From NCBI GenBank assembly GCA_002529455.1, contig NYMS01000062.1:1-64000 (forward strand): DNA of 64,000 nt, in the 5' to 3' direction. The notes below the pieces were generated by a model. The model had not been told where the DNA came from and made no database searches. It saw only the letters and a program-made list of their open reading frames with translations. Positions 10,328 through 19,135 of this stretch are shown here, piece after piece; within the stretch, counting starts at the first letter, position 1; every line of letters begins with the position of its first letter. Source of the stretch: Glycomyces fuscus. Its GTDB lineage: Bacteria > Actinomycetota > Actinomycetes > Streptosporangiales > Streptosporangiaceae. Made by a program: the position numbers and the translations under genes.

Positions 10328-10732
10328 GTGGAGCGCACTCTCGTTCTCATCAAGCCGGACGGCGTCCGCCGCAACATCGTCGGCGAGGTCATCTCTCGCA
10401 TCGAGCGCAAGGGCCTGAAGCTGGTCGCCATGGAGCTGCGCACGCTCGACGCCGAGACCGCCAAGACGCACTACGAGGAGCACGCCGAGCGCCCGTTCTT
10501 CGGCTCGCTCGTCGAGTTCATCACCGGCGGCCCCCTGGTGGCCATGGTGGTCGAGGGCGAGCGCGCGGTGGAGGCGTTCCGCGCCCTGGCCGGCGCCACC
10601 GACCCGGTGACCGCCACCCCCGGCACCATCCGCGGCGACTTCGCGCTGGAGGTGCAGCAGAACATCGTGCACGGCTCGGACTCCACCTACTCCGCCGAGC
10701 GCGAGATCAAGCTGTTCTTCCCCGACCTGTAG
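10328..10732 (+). CDS. ndk: Nucleoside diphosphate kinase
   Basis: Transfers the gamma-phosphate from ATP to other nucleoside diphosphates through a phosphohistidine. The length of 134 aa is typical. Visible are the N-terminal [13 protein letters not shown], the [21 protein letters not shown] segment, and the active-site block NIVHGSDS with the catalytic His. It starts at GTG 10328 after GAGGAG at 10312. It is placed between DUF4233 and mreB as in other actinomycetes. A hairpin terminator follows, so mreB probably has its own promoter. Confidence 0.97.
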   Translation: MERTLVLIKPDGVRRNIVGEVISRIERKGLKLVAMELRTLDAETAKTHYEEHAERPFFGSLVEFITGGPLVAMVVEGERAVEAFRALAGATDPVTATPGTIRGDFALEVQQNIVHGSDSTYSAEREIKLFFPDL

Positions 10733-10747
10733 GGGAAACGGGGCGGT

Positions 10748-10778
10748 CCGCGGGTCCTTCGGCATGTGGGACCCGCGG
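10748..10778 (+). terminator. Hairpin terminator after ndk
   Basis: A 10-bp stem CCGCGGGTCC / GGACCCGCGG with an 11-base loop, 16 bases past the ndk stop. Confidence 0.65.
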
Positions 10779-10953
10779 CCACAGGCGACTTCTGCCGATT
10801 CGTCCGCCGACGAGGCCACAATTCGGTGTGTTTGCGTAACGGACTAAGTGCTGACCGTTACGATACGGGGGACTGGATACCTATCGTGCCGGAACGACTA
10901 CGTATGGTCGCCCCGGGCAACCACGTCCGACACGGCGCCTCTGAGGACGTTAC

Positions 10954-11988
10954 ATGCCGAACAACCTTGCTTTTCTCGGCCGGGACATGGCCGTCGACCT
11001 GGGCACCGCCAACACGCTCGTGTACGTGCGAGGACGCGGCATCGTTCTGAACGAGCCGTCGGTGGTCGCGCTCAACACCTCCACGGGCCGGATCGTCGCG
11101 GTCGGCATCGAGGCCAAGCAGATGATCGGCCGCACGCCGACCAACATCACGGCCATCCGTCCTCTGAAGGACGGTGTCATCGCCGACTTCGAGATCACCG
11201 AGCGCATGCTGCGCTACTTCATCCAGAAGATCCACCGTCGGCGCCACTTCGCCAAGCCGCGTCTGATCGTGGCGGTCCCCAGCGGCATCACCTCGGTCGA
11301 GCATCGCGCCGTCAAGGAGGCGGGCTACCAGGCCGGCGCGCGCAGGGTCTACATCATCGAGGAGCCCATGGCCGCCGCCATCGGCGCCGGGCTCCCCGTC
11401 CACGAGCCCACCGGCAACATGGTCGTGGACATCGGCGGCGGCACCACGGAGGTCGCCGTCATCTCGATGGGCGGCATCGTCACCTCACAGTCCATCCGCG
11501 TGGGCGGCGACGAGCTCGACCAGGCCATCGCGACCTTCGTCAAGAAGGAGTTCTCCCTGATGATCGGGGAGCGCACCGCCGAGGAGCTGAAGATGGCCAT
11601 CGGCTCCGCCTACCCGACCGGCTCCGAGGAGATCCGCGCCGAGGTGCGCGGACGCGACCTCGTCAGCGGGCTGCCCAAGACCATCGTCCTGTCCGAGAGC
11701 GACGTCCGCCAGGCCATCGAGGAACCGGTCACCGCCATCGTCGACGCGGTCCGCACCAGCCTCGACAAGTGCCCTCCGGAGCTGTCCGGCGACATCATGG
11801 ACCGCGGCATCGCCGTCACCGGCGGCGGAGCGCTGCTCCGCGGGATCGACGAGAGGCTCCTGCACGAGACCGGGATGCCCATCCACGTCGCCGACAACGC
11901 GCTGGACTCCGTCGCCGTCGGCTCGGGCACCTGCGTCGAGAACTACGAACGGCTCCATCAGGTACTCGTCCCCGAACGGCGGAGGTGA
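10954..11988 (+). CDS. mreB: Rod shape-determining protein MreB
   Basis: An actin-like ATPase that organises lateral wall or spore-wall synthesis at the membrane. The 344-aa product has the phosphate-1 motif [13 protein letters not shown], the connect region [18 protein letters not shown], phosphate-2 [15 protein letters not shown], and the adenosine motif [17 protein letters not shown]. The ATG at 10954 is the natural family start ([20 protein letters not shown]). The 220-bp upstream spacer holds AT-richer DNA around 10840-10890 and likely a promoter. The mreC start follows 2 bases after the stop, so the genes form an operon. Confidence 0.97.
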   Translation: MPNNLAFLGRDMAVDLGTANTLVYVRGRGIVLNEPSVVALNTSTGRIVAVGIEAKQMIGRTPTNITAIRPLKDGVIADFEITERMLRYFIQKIHRRRHFAKPRLIVAVPSGITSVEHRAVKEAGYQAGARRVYIIEEPMAAAIGAGLPVHEPTGNMVVDIGGGTTEVAVISMGGIVTSQSIRVGGDELDQAIATFVKKEFSLMIGERTAEELKMAIGSAYPTGSEEIRAEVRGRDLVSGLPKTIVLSESDVRQAIEEPVTAIVDAVRTSLDKCPPELSGDIMDRGIAVTGGGALLRGIDERLLHETGMPIHVADNALDSVAVGSGTCVENYERLHQVLVPERRR

Positions 11989-11990
11989 CC

Positions 11991-12890
11991 ATGTTCCGCG
12001 ACTCACGCAGATCCCGCGTACTCCTCGCCGCACTCGTCGCCGTGGCGGTGGCCCTGCTCGTCCTGGACGCCCGTCCCGGCACCAATCCCGTCACCTCCGC
12101 GGTCCGCACGGGCGGCGAGGCCGTCTTCGCGCCCGCCGCCGCGGGCGTCGGCTGGGCGGCCGCGCCCGTGGCCGGCCTCTACGAGGGGCTGAGCCGGGGC
12201 TCCGGGTCGGCCGAGCGCATCGCCGAACTGGAGCAGGCCAACGCCGAGCTGGAGGAGGACCTGCGGGCCGCCCGCATCGACAAGGAGCGCGCCGAGCAGC
12301 TCGACGAGATGCTGGGGCTGGCCGGCCTGGGCGGCTACGAGGTCGTCCCGGCCCAGGCCGTCACCCGCGTCACCGCGCGCGGCTACGCCGACACGGTCAC
12401 CATCGACACCGGCACCGACTCCGGCGTGCGCCCGGACATGACCGTGGTCAACGGCTCCGGCCTGGTGGGGAAGGTGATCGAGGCCGGTCCGGGCACCGCC
12501 ACCGTCATGCTCGCCACCGACGTCAACTCCGCCGTCGGCGCCCGCCTGGAGGCCACGCGCAAGATCGGCGTCGTCCGGGGCGGCACCGCCCCCGGCGGCC
12601 CCGACGCCGAAATGACCCTGGAGCTGTTCGACCTGCAGGCGCCCGTGGAGGCCGGGGACCGGCTGGTCACGCTCGGCTCGCACGAGGGCGCGCCCTTCGT
12701 GCCCGGCGTGCCGATCGGCACCGTCGAGAAGGTGCAGGTGGCGCCCGGCGCGCTCAGCCGCCTCGCCCGTATCGCCCCGGCCGTGGACTTCTCGTCCCTG
12801 GACGTGGTGGGCGTGGTGGTCAGGGGCCCGGAGGAGGACCCGCGCGACTCGGTGCTCCCGCCCCGGCCCGACAAGGGGGAACGCTCATGA
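11991..12890 (+). CDS. mreC: Rod shape-determining protein MreC
   Basis: A bitopic membrane protein that links MreB to the PBP2/RodA machinery in the periplasm-equivalent space. It has 299 aa and starts at ATG 11991 with GGAGG 6 bases upstream. Residues 10-28 form one transmembrane segment (VLLAALVAVAVALLVLDA). They are followed by a coiled coil (ERIAELEQANAELEEDLRAA, near residues 73-105) and the beta-barrel MreC domain with VTARGYADTVTIDTGTDSGV and NGSGLVGKVIEAG. Its stop overlaps the mreD start by 4 bases (ATGA). Confidence 0.95.
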   Translation: MFRDSRRSRVLLAALVAVAVALLVLDARPGTNPVTSAVRTGGEAVFAPAAAGVGWAAAPVAGLYEGLSRGSGSAERIAELEQANAELEEDLRAARIDKERAEQLDEMLGLAGLGGYEVVPAQAVTRVTARGYADTVTIDTGTDSGVRPDMTVVNGSGLVGKVIEAGPGTATVMLATDVNSAVGARLEATRKIGVVRGGTAPGGPDAEMTLELFDLQAPVEAGDRLVTLGSHEGAPFVPGVPIGTVEKVQVAPGALSRLARIAPAVDFSSLDVVGVVVRGPEEDPRDSVLPPRPDKGERS

Positions 12891-13447
12891 GGAACGCAGC
12901 GACCCTGGCCCTGGTGGCCGTCGCCGTACTCGCCCAGGCCGTCGTCGTCAACCGGCTCCCGTTCGAGTGGGGGGCCGGGCCCGACCTCGTGGTCGCGGCG
13001 GTCGTCGCGGTCGCCCTGACCACCACCCCCGCCGCCGCGGCGGGGTGCGGCTTCGCCGCCGGGCTGGCCATGGACGTCCTACCGCCCGCCGAGCACGCGC
13101 TGGGCCGCTACGCCCTGGTCCTGTGCGTGGCCGCCTACCTGCTGGCCCTGCTGCACAGGAACACCGGCTCGGCCGGAGCGCTGAGCGGCAGGCCCTCGGT
13201 GTGGGCGCTGATGGCCGCCACCGCGGCCACCGCCGTGGGGGTGGCCCTGGGCTACGCGCTGGTCGGCCTGCTCATGGGCGACCCGCGGGTGTCACTGGCC
13301 GCCGTGGCGGTCAACACCCTCGTCGGCGCCACCCTGACGACCCTGGTCTCGCCGCTGGTCACGCTCCCGCTGTTGTGGGCGCGGGGGGCGCTCTCCGACG
13401 GCGAGCTCGACGGCGTCCGGGGCTCCGTGTCCCCGGGGAGGTGGTGA
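12887..13447 (+). CDS. mreD: Rod shape-determining protein MreD
   Basis: A polytopic membrane partner of MreC, 186 aa. It has about five hydrophobic segments, beginning with ATLALVAVAVLAQAVVVNRL. The ATG lies inside the mreC stop (ATGA) and translation is likely coupled. The C-terminus ends at a TGA that overlaps the GTG-rich start region of the next gene. Position in the mreBCD-pbp2-rodA operon is as important to the call as the weakly conserved sequence. Confidence 0.9.
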   Translation: MRNAATLALVAVAVLAQAVVVNRLPFEWGAGPDLVVAAVVAVALTTTPAAAAGCGFAAGLAMDVLPPAEHALGRYALVLCVAAYLLALLHRNTGSAGALSGRPSVWALMAATAATAVGVALGYALVGLLMGDPRVSLAAVAVNTLVGATLTTLVSPLVTLPLLWARGALSDGELDGVRGSVSPGRW

Positions 13448-13449
13448 AC

Positions 13450-15600
13450 GTGCACATGTCACCCGTCGACGACGTCGAGCTGCCCGGGCGCAGGCTCGGC
13501 CGGGCCGGGCTGCTGCTCGCCCAGATCCTGGTCCTGGTGCTCTTCGCGGCCCTGGCCGTGCGGCTGTGGTACCTCCAGATCCCGATGTGGGACCACTACC
13601 GCGAGCTCGCGGTGGCCAACCACCACCAACAGCTCCTCGTCCCCGCCACGCGGGGGCAGATCCTCGACGCCACCGGCCGCCCGCTGGTCAACAACAGCAC
13701 CGAGCTGGTGGTCTCCGCCGACTACCACGAGATCGTGGGCATGGAGGACGGCGGGGAGAAGGTCCTGACCGACCTGTCCGAGGTGCTCGACGTACCGCTG
13801 GAGGAGCTCCAGAAGCGCATGCGCCTGTGCGGGCCCGAGGTGAGCCGTCCGTGCTGGCCCGGATCGCCCTACCAGCCCGTCACCCTCGCCGACGACGTGG
13901 AGCCGTCCGTCGCCCTCCAGGTCATGGAGAGCGCCGACCGGTTCCCCGGCATCAGCGCCCAGGCCCACGCGGTCCGCGAGTACCCGCAGGGCGAGCACGG
14001 CTCCCAGATGCTGGGCTACCTGCAGCCGGTGACCCAGGAGGAGCTGGAGGCCCGTGAGGACCTGCGCACCCAGTTCACCGGTATCGACATGGTGGGACGC
14101 GACGGCGTGGAGGCGGTCTACGACGCCCAGCTGCGCGGCACCGCGGGCAGGCGCGTCCTCGGCGTGAACAACCACGGCGAGGTCATGGAGGTCATCTCCG
14201 AGTCGCCTTCCGAACCGGGGATGCACCTGGTCACCCACGTGGACCTGGGAGTGCAGAAGGTCGCGGAGGAGGCGCTGGCCGAGGGCATGGCGGCCGCCCG
14301 GCCCCGCTACAAGGCCGACTCCGGCGCCGCCATCGTCCTGGACGTGCGCACCGGAGGCGTGGTGGCCATGGCGAGTCTGCCCACCTACGACCCCGCCATC
14401 TGGCGCGGCGGCATCGACCAGGAGACCTTCGACGAGATGCTCAGCGAGGAGGCGGGCGAGCCGCTGCTCTCCCGCGCGGTGCAGGGCACCTACCCGCCGG
14501 GCTCCACCTTCAAGGTCTCCTCGCTCGCGGCGGCCGCGGAGAACGGGTACTCGCTGCGCAGCACCTACGCCTGTCCCGGGTCGGTGTCCCTGGCCGGGCA
14601 GAGCTACCAGAACTACGAGGGGCAGGGCCAGGGACCGATCAGCCTGCACCGGGCCATCGTGGTCTCCTGCAACACCGTCTTCTACAACTTCGGCTACCAG
14701 ATGTGGAAGGAGGACGGCGGGCTCTACCCCGAGGGCGAGCCCGACGAGGCGATGGCCGAGATGGCCAAGGGCTTCGGCTTCGGCTCCCCGACCGGCATCG
14801 ACCTGCCCTACGAGACCTCCGGGCGCATCCCCGACCGCGAGTGGAAGCGCACCTTCTGGCAGGAGACGCGCGAGAACAACTGCTACCGGGGCGAGCACGG
14901 CTACCCGGAGGTCGCCGAGACCGACCCGTCGCGCGCCTCCTACCTCAAGCTGCTGGCCTACGAGCAGTGCGTGGAGGGCTTCCAGTGGCGGGCCAACGAG
15001 GCCGTCAACTTCGCCATCGGCCAGGGCGACGTCCTCGTCACCCCGCTCCAGCTCGCCAGCGCCTACGCGGCCGTCGCCAACGGCGGCACGCTCTACGAGC
15101 CCCGTATCGGCAGGGCGCTGGTCTCCGCGGACGGGACGGAGGTACGGCAGATCGAGCCGGTCGTGCGCGGCGAGCTGCCGGTCAGCGACGAGACGCTCGA
15201 GTACCTCCAGACCGCGCTCACCGCGGTCCCCAAGGAGGGGACCGCACGCGGCGCCTTCAACGGGTTCCCGCAGGACAAGGTGTCCGTCGCGGGCAAGACC
15301 GGCAGCGCCGACGTGGAGGGGCGCCAGGTCTCCTCCTGGTTCGCCTCCTACGCGCCCGCCGACGACCCGCAGTTCGCCATCGTCGTCCTGGTCTCCCAGG
15401 GCGGTACCGGCGGTATGACCGCGGCGCCCATCGCGCGCGCCATCTACGACGGGATCTACGGGTTCGACTCCCCCGCACAGGGGGCCGAGACCGAGGAGGG
15501 CGGGTCCGGCGGAGGGAAGCCGCTGATCCCGGGCGGCGCGCCGCCCGAGGAACTGCCAGCCATCCGTCCCGACGGTTCCATCGACCAGCTGGATCGGTAG
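13450..15600 (+). CDS. mrdA: Penicillin-binding protein 2 (elongasome transpeptidase)
   Basis: A class B PBP that cross-links peptidoglycan with RodA. It has one N-terminal transmembrane anchor (AGLLLAQILVLVLFAALAVR), a dimerisation domain from about residue 60, and a C-terminal transpeptidase domain. The active-site SxxK is seen in GSTFKVSS, the SxN in VVSCNTVFYNFG, and the KTG in VAGKTGSADVEG. Several in-frame starts lie close together: GTG 13441, 13444 and 13450, and ATG 13456. I chose 13450 because GGGGAGG ends 8 bases before it. The product is about 716 aa. The 3' end is rich in Gly, Pro and acidic residues and is probably unstructured. rodA begins 2 bases after the stop. Confidence 0.94.
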   Translation: MHMSPVDDVELPGRRLGRAGLLLAQILVLVLFAALAVRLWYLQIPMWDHYRELAVANHHQQLLVPATRGQILDATGRPLVNNSTELVVSADYHEIVGMEDGGEKVLTDLSEVLDVPLEELQKRMRLCGPEVSRPCWPGSPYQPVTLADDVEPSVALQVMESADRFPGISAQAHAVREYPQGEHGSQMLGYLQPVTQEELEAREDLRTQFTGIDMVGRDGVEAVYDAQLRGTAGRRVLGVNNHGEVMEVISESPSEPGMHLVTHVDLGVQKVAEEALAEGMAAARPRYKADSGAAIVLDVRTGGVVAMASLPTYDPAIWRGGIDQETFDEMLSEEAGEPLLSRAVQGTYPPGSTFKVSSLAAAAENGYSLRSTYACPGSVSLAGQSYQNYEGQGQGPISLHRAIVVSCNTVFYNFGYQMWKEDGGLYPEGEPDEAMAEMAKGFGFGSPTGIDLPYETSGRIPDREWKRTFWQETRENNCYRGEHGYPEVAETDPSRASYLKLLAYEQCVEGFQWRANEAVNFAIGQGDVLVTPLQLASAYAAVANGGTLYEPRIGRALVSADGTEVRQIEPVVRGELPVSDETLEYLQTALTAVPKEGTARGAFNGFPQDKVSVAGKTGSADVEGRQVSSWFASYAPADDPQFAIVVLVSQGGTGGMTAAPIARAIYDGIYGFDSPAQGAETEEGGSGGGKPLIPGGAPPEELPAIRPDGSIDQLDR

Positions 15601-15602
15601 CC

Positions 15603-16775
15603 ATGACCACCTACATGGGGGCGCCCGGATCGCGCGGCGCCGAGATCGGACGCGGCGCGGCGGGCCTGGCGCGCCGACTGGACTGGACGCTGGTCGCGTC
15701 GGCGGCGGTCCTGTGCGCCATCGGCTCGCTGCTGGTGTGGTCGGCGACCGTCCCGGGCGACGGGAGCGACCCGCTCGAATCCACCGAACACCTGCGCCGC
15801 CACCTGCTCCACCTGGTGGTGGCGTGGGCGCTGTGCCTGGTGGTCGCCGCGGTGGACCACCGCACGATCCGCGCGTACGGGCCGATCGTCTACCTGGTCA
15901 CGGTGATCGCGCTGGTCCTGGTGCTCACCCCGCTCGGTGAGGTGATCAACGGCTCGCGCGGCTGGATCGTGGTCGGCGGGTTCCAGTTCCAGCCCAGTGA
16001 GCTGTCCAAGGTCGGGCTGGTCCTGGTCCTGGCCACGCTGCTGGGGGAGCCCCGCGACGGCGAGGCCCGGCCGATGACGCGGGACGTGGTGTTCTGCCTG
16101 GTGGTCCTGGCGGTGCCGCTGGCGCTGGTGATGTCGCAGCCGGACCTGGGCACCACGCTGGTGCTCGTCATGATCTTCCTGGGCATGCTCACGCTGTCGG
16201 GCGCCCCGATCGTGTGGGTGGCGGGCATGCTGGTGTGCGGGGTGGTCGGCGCTCTGTGCGTGTGGTGGTTCGACATGCTGGAGCCCTACCAGCTGGACCG
16301 CATCGCGACCCTGATGGACCCGACCGCCGACCCGCAGGGCGCGGGGTACAACTCCAACCAGGCGCTGATCGCGGTGGGGTCGGGCGGGTTCAACGGGACC
16401 GGCCTGTTCCAGGGCGAGCAGACGCACGGGCAGTTCGTGCCCGAGCAGCACACCGACTTCATCTTCACGGTGGCGGGCGAGGAGCTGGGGTTCGTGGGTT
16501 CGGTGCTGGTCATCGGCCTGTTCGCGCTGATCCTGTGGCGGATCCTGCGCATCGCCCGGGGGTGCGAGCAGCCCTACCCGCGCCTGCTGTGCGTGGGCGT
16601 GGTCGCCTGGTTCGGATTCCAGGCCTTCATCAACATCGGGATGGGCCTGGGGGTCGTGCCGGTGACGGGCCTGCCGCTGCCGTTCATGTCCTACGGAGGT
16701 ACCGCGGTCGTGGCCAACATGGTCGCCCTGGGGCTGGTGCTGGGCGTCGACTCCCGGGACCGGGGCTTCGCCTAG
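15603..16775 (+). CDS. rodA: Peptidoglycan polymerase RodA (SEDS family)
   Basis: A SEDS-family glycosyltransferase that polymerises lipid II, paired with the upstream class B PBP. The 390-aa product has about ten transmembrane segments. Family motifs are NGSRGWIVVGGFQFQPSELSK, MSQPDLGTTLVLV, GYNSNQALIAVGSGG, FVPEQHTDFIFTVAGEE and GLPLPFMSYGGTA. ATG 15603 lies 2 bases after the pbp2 stop and ends the mre operon. Confidence 0.95.
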   Translation: MTTYMGAPGSRGAEIGRGAAGLARRLDWTLVASAAVLCAIGSLLVWSATVPGDGSDPLESTEHLRRHLLHLVVAWALCLVVAAVDHRTIRAYGPIVYLVTVIALVLVLTPLGEVINGSRGWIVVGGFQFQPSELSKVGLVLVLATLLGEPRDGEARPMTRDVVFCLVVLAVPLALVMSQPDLGTTLVLVMIFLGMLTLSGAPIVWVAGMLVCGVVGALCVWWFDMLEPYQLDRIATLMDPTADPQGAGYNSNQALIAVGSGGFNGTGLFQGEQTHGQFVPEQHTDFIFTVAGEELGFVGSVLVIGLFALILWRILRIARGCEQPYPRLLCVGVVAWFGFQAFINIGMGLGVVPVTGLPLPFMSYGGTAVVANMVALGLVLGVDSRDRGFA

Positions 16776-17025
16776 CGGGGGCCGGGAGCACGGGCGGGGC
16801 GGGCACGGCGCGGGAGCCGGGGCCCGCCCCACGCCCGTCCGCGGGCGCGGGGCGGCGGCGCGGCGCGGTGGAAACGGGCCTGTGGACGGAGCGGCCCGGG
16901 GCCCCGGGCGCCGGTAGCCTGGGAACATCCGCGCGGGCGCGCTCCACGCGTCACGGCGACGGCTCCCGCCACGGCGGGGGTCCACGCACACCCGACACGA
17001 TGTCCGCCGAACGAAGGCCCACACC

Positions 17026-18963
17026 ATGTCCGTCGAAAGCCTCTTCCCGCGGCTGGAACCCCTGCTGACGCAGGTGGCCAAGCCCATCCAGTACGTCGGT
17101 GGCGAGCTCAACTCCGTGGTCAAGGAATGGGACGAGACCCGGGTGCGCTGGGCGCTGATGTACCCGGACGCCTACGAGGTCGGCGTGCCCAACCAGGGCG
17201 TCCAGATCCTGTACGAGGTCCTCAACGAGCGCGAGGGCGTGCTGGCCGAGCGCGCCTACGCGGTCTGGCCGGACCTGGAGAAGCTCATGCGCGAGCACGG
17301 GGTGCCCCACTTCACCGTGGACGCGCACCGGCCGCTGGCCGCCTTCGACGTGCTCGGGCTGAGCTTCGCCAGCGAGATGGGCTACACCAACATGCTCACC
17401 GCGCTGGACCTGGCGGGCATCCCGCTGCGCTCGGCCGACCGCACCGCCGACCACCCGGTCGTGCTGGCGGGCGGGCACTCGGCGTTCAACCCCGAGCCGA
17501 TCGCCGACTTCCTGGACGCGGTGGTGCTCGGTGACGGCGAGGAGATCACCCTCGCCATCACCGAGATCATCCGCGAGTTCAAGGAGGAGGGCGAGCCCGG
17601 CGGGCGCGACGGCCTGCTGCTGCGCCTGGCCGCGACCGGCGGTGTGTACGTGCCGCGCTTCTTCGACGTGGAGTACCACGAGGACGGGCGGATCGCCTCC
17701 TACACGCCCAACCGGCCCGGGGTGCCCGGCACGGTGCAAAAGCACACCGTGATGGACCTGGACCAGTGGCCCTACCCCAGGAAGCCGATCGTGCCGACCG
17801 CCGAGTCCGTGCACGAGCGGTACAGCGTGGAGATCTTCCGCGGCTGCACGCGCGGCTGCCGGTTCTGCCAGGCGGGGATGATCACCCGGCCGGTGCGCGA
17901 GCGCAACAAGGAGACCGTCACGAAGATGGTCGAGGACGGCGTGAAGGCCTCCGGCTTCCAGGAGGTGGGGCTGCTGTCGCTGTCCAGCGCCGACCACAGC
18001 GAGATCGGGCAGATCGCCAAGGGGCTCGCCGACCGGTACGAGGGCACCAACACCGGCCTGTCCCTGCCCTCCACCCGGGTGGACGCGTTCAACATCGACC
18101 TGGCCAACGAGCTGACCCGCAACGGTCGCCGCTCCGGTCTGACGTTCGCGCCGGAGGGCGGCAGCGAGCGGATGCGCCGGGTGATCAACAAGATGGTCAC
18201 CGAGGAGGACCTGATCCGCACCGTCACCGCCGCGTACGCGGCCGGGTGGCGGCAGGTGAAGCTGTACTTCATGTGCGGTCTGCCCACCGAGGAGGACGAG
18301 GACGTCCTGGCCATCGCCGACCTGGCCACCGAGGTGATCCGGACCGGCCGCGAGGTGACCGGGCGCAAGGACATCCGCTGCACGGTGTCCATCGGCGGGT
18401 TCGTGCCCAAGCCGCAGACCCCGTTCCAGTGGGCGGCGCAGACCTCGCACGAGGCCGTCGACGCCCGGCTGCGCAAGCTGCGCGACAGGCTGCGGGGCGA
18501 CCGCAAGTACGGCAAGTCGATCGGTCTGCGCTACCACGAGGGGCGCCCCTCCATCATCGAGGGCCTGCTCTCCCGGGGCGACCGCCGTGTCGGCCGGGTG
18601 GTCGAGGAGGTGTGGCGCGCCGGGGGCCGCTTCGACGGCTGGAGCGAGCACTTCTCCTACGACCGGTGGACGAAGGCCGCCGAGGCGGGCCTGGCCGGCT
18701 TCCCGGTGGACGTGGACTGGTTCACCACCCGTGAGCGCGACGAGGACGAGGTCCTGCCCTGGGACCACCTGGACGCCGGCCTCGACCGGTCGTGGCTGTG
18801 GCAGGACTGGCAGGACTCGCTGCACGGCGAGGAGTCGCTGGAGGTGGACGACTGCCGGTGGAACCCCTGCTACGACTGCGGGGTCTGCCCGAGCATGGGC
18901 ACCGAGATCCAGATCAACGCCCCCGCCGAGGGCCGTCCGCTGCTGCCGCTGAACGTGGTCTAG
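17026..18963 (+). CDS. TIGR03960 family B12-binding radical SAM protein
   Basis: A 645-aa predicted radical S-adenosylmethionine enzyme of unknown reaction. The 4Fe-4S motif CxxxCxxC is seen as CTRGCRFCQAGM near residue 283. The N-terminal part (residues about 40-200) resembles the cobalamin-binding-like domain of the family. The C-terminus has further cysteines in CRWNPCYDCGVCPSMG, which suggests another metal site. The family is normally followed at once by TIGR03936/DUF2344, and together they are thought to act on tRNA or another RNA, but this is unproven. Here the pair is separated by an unrelated gene. ATG 17026 begins MSVESLFPRLEPLL. Confidence 0.92.
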   Translation: MSVESLFPRLEPLLTQVAKPIQYVGGELNSVVKEWDETRVRWALMYPDAYEVGVPNQGVQILYEVLNEREGVLAERAYAVWPDLEKLMREHGVPHFTVDAHRPLAAFDVLGLSFASEMGYTNMLTALDLAGIPLRSADRTADHPVVLAGGHSAFNPEPIADFLDAVVLGDGEEITLAITEIIREFKEEGEPGGRDGLLLRLAATGGVYVPRFFDVEYHEDGRIASYTPNRPGVPGTVQKHTVMDLDQWPYPRKPIVPTAESVHERYSVEIFRGCTRGCRFCQAGMITRPVRERNKETVTKMVEDGVKASGFQEVGLLSLSSADHSEIGQIAKGLADRYEGTNTGLSLPSTRVDAFNIDLANELTRNGRRSGLTFAPEGGSERMRRVINKMVTEEDLIRTVTAAYAAGWRQVKLYFMCGLPTEEDEDVLAIADLATEVIRTGREVTGRKDIRCTVSIGGFVPKPQTPFQWAAQTSHEAVDARLRKLRDRLRGDRKYGKSIGLRYHEGRPSIIEGLLSRGDRRVGRVVEEVWRAGGRFDGWSEHFSYDRWTKAAEAGLAGFPVDVDWFTTRERDEDEVLPWDHLDAGLDRSWLWQDWQDSLHGEESLEVDDCRWNPCYDCGVCPSMGTEIQINAPAEGRPLLPLNVV

Positions 18964-19135
18964 CCGGGGCGGTGCCGGTCGCGGGACGGTGGGCCCCGCG
19001 GGTCGTGCGCCGGGGCCCCGGCGCGGGCGGGGGCGGTCTGCCGGTCGTGGTCGGAACGGCGGTGCTCCCCGTGCCCGCGGTGTCGTGGGCGGGGTGTACG
19101 TTCGCGTGCACACCGCCCACCGGAGAGGACCGCCC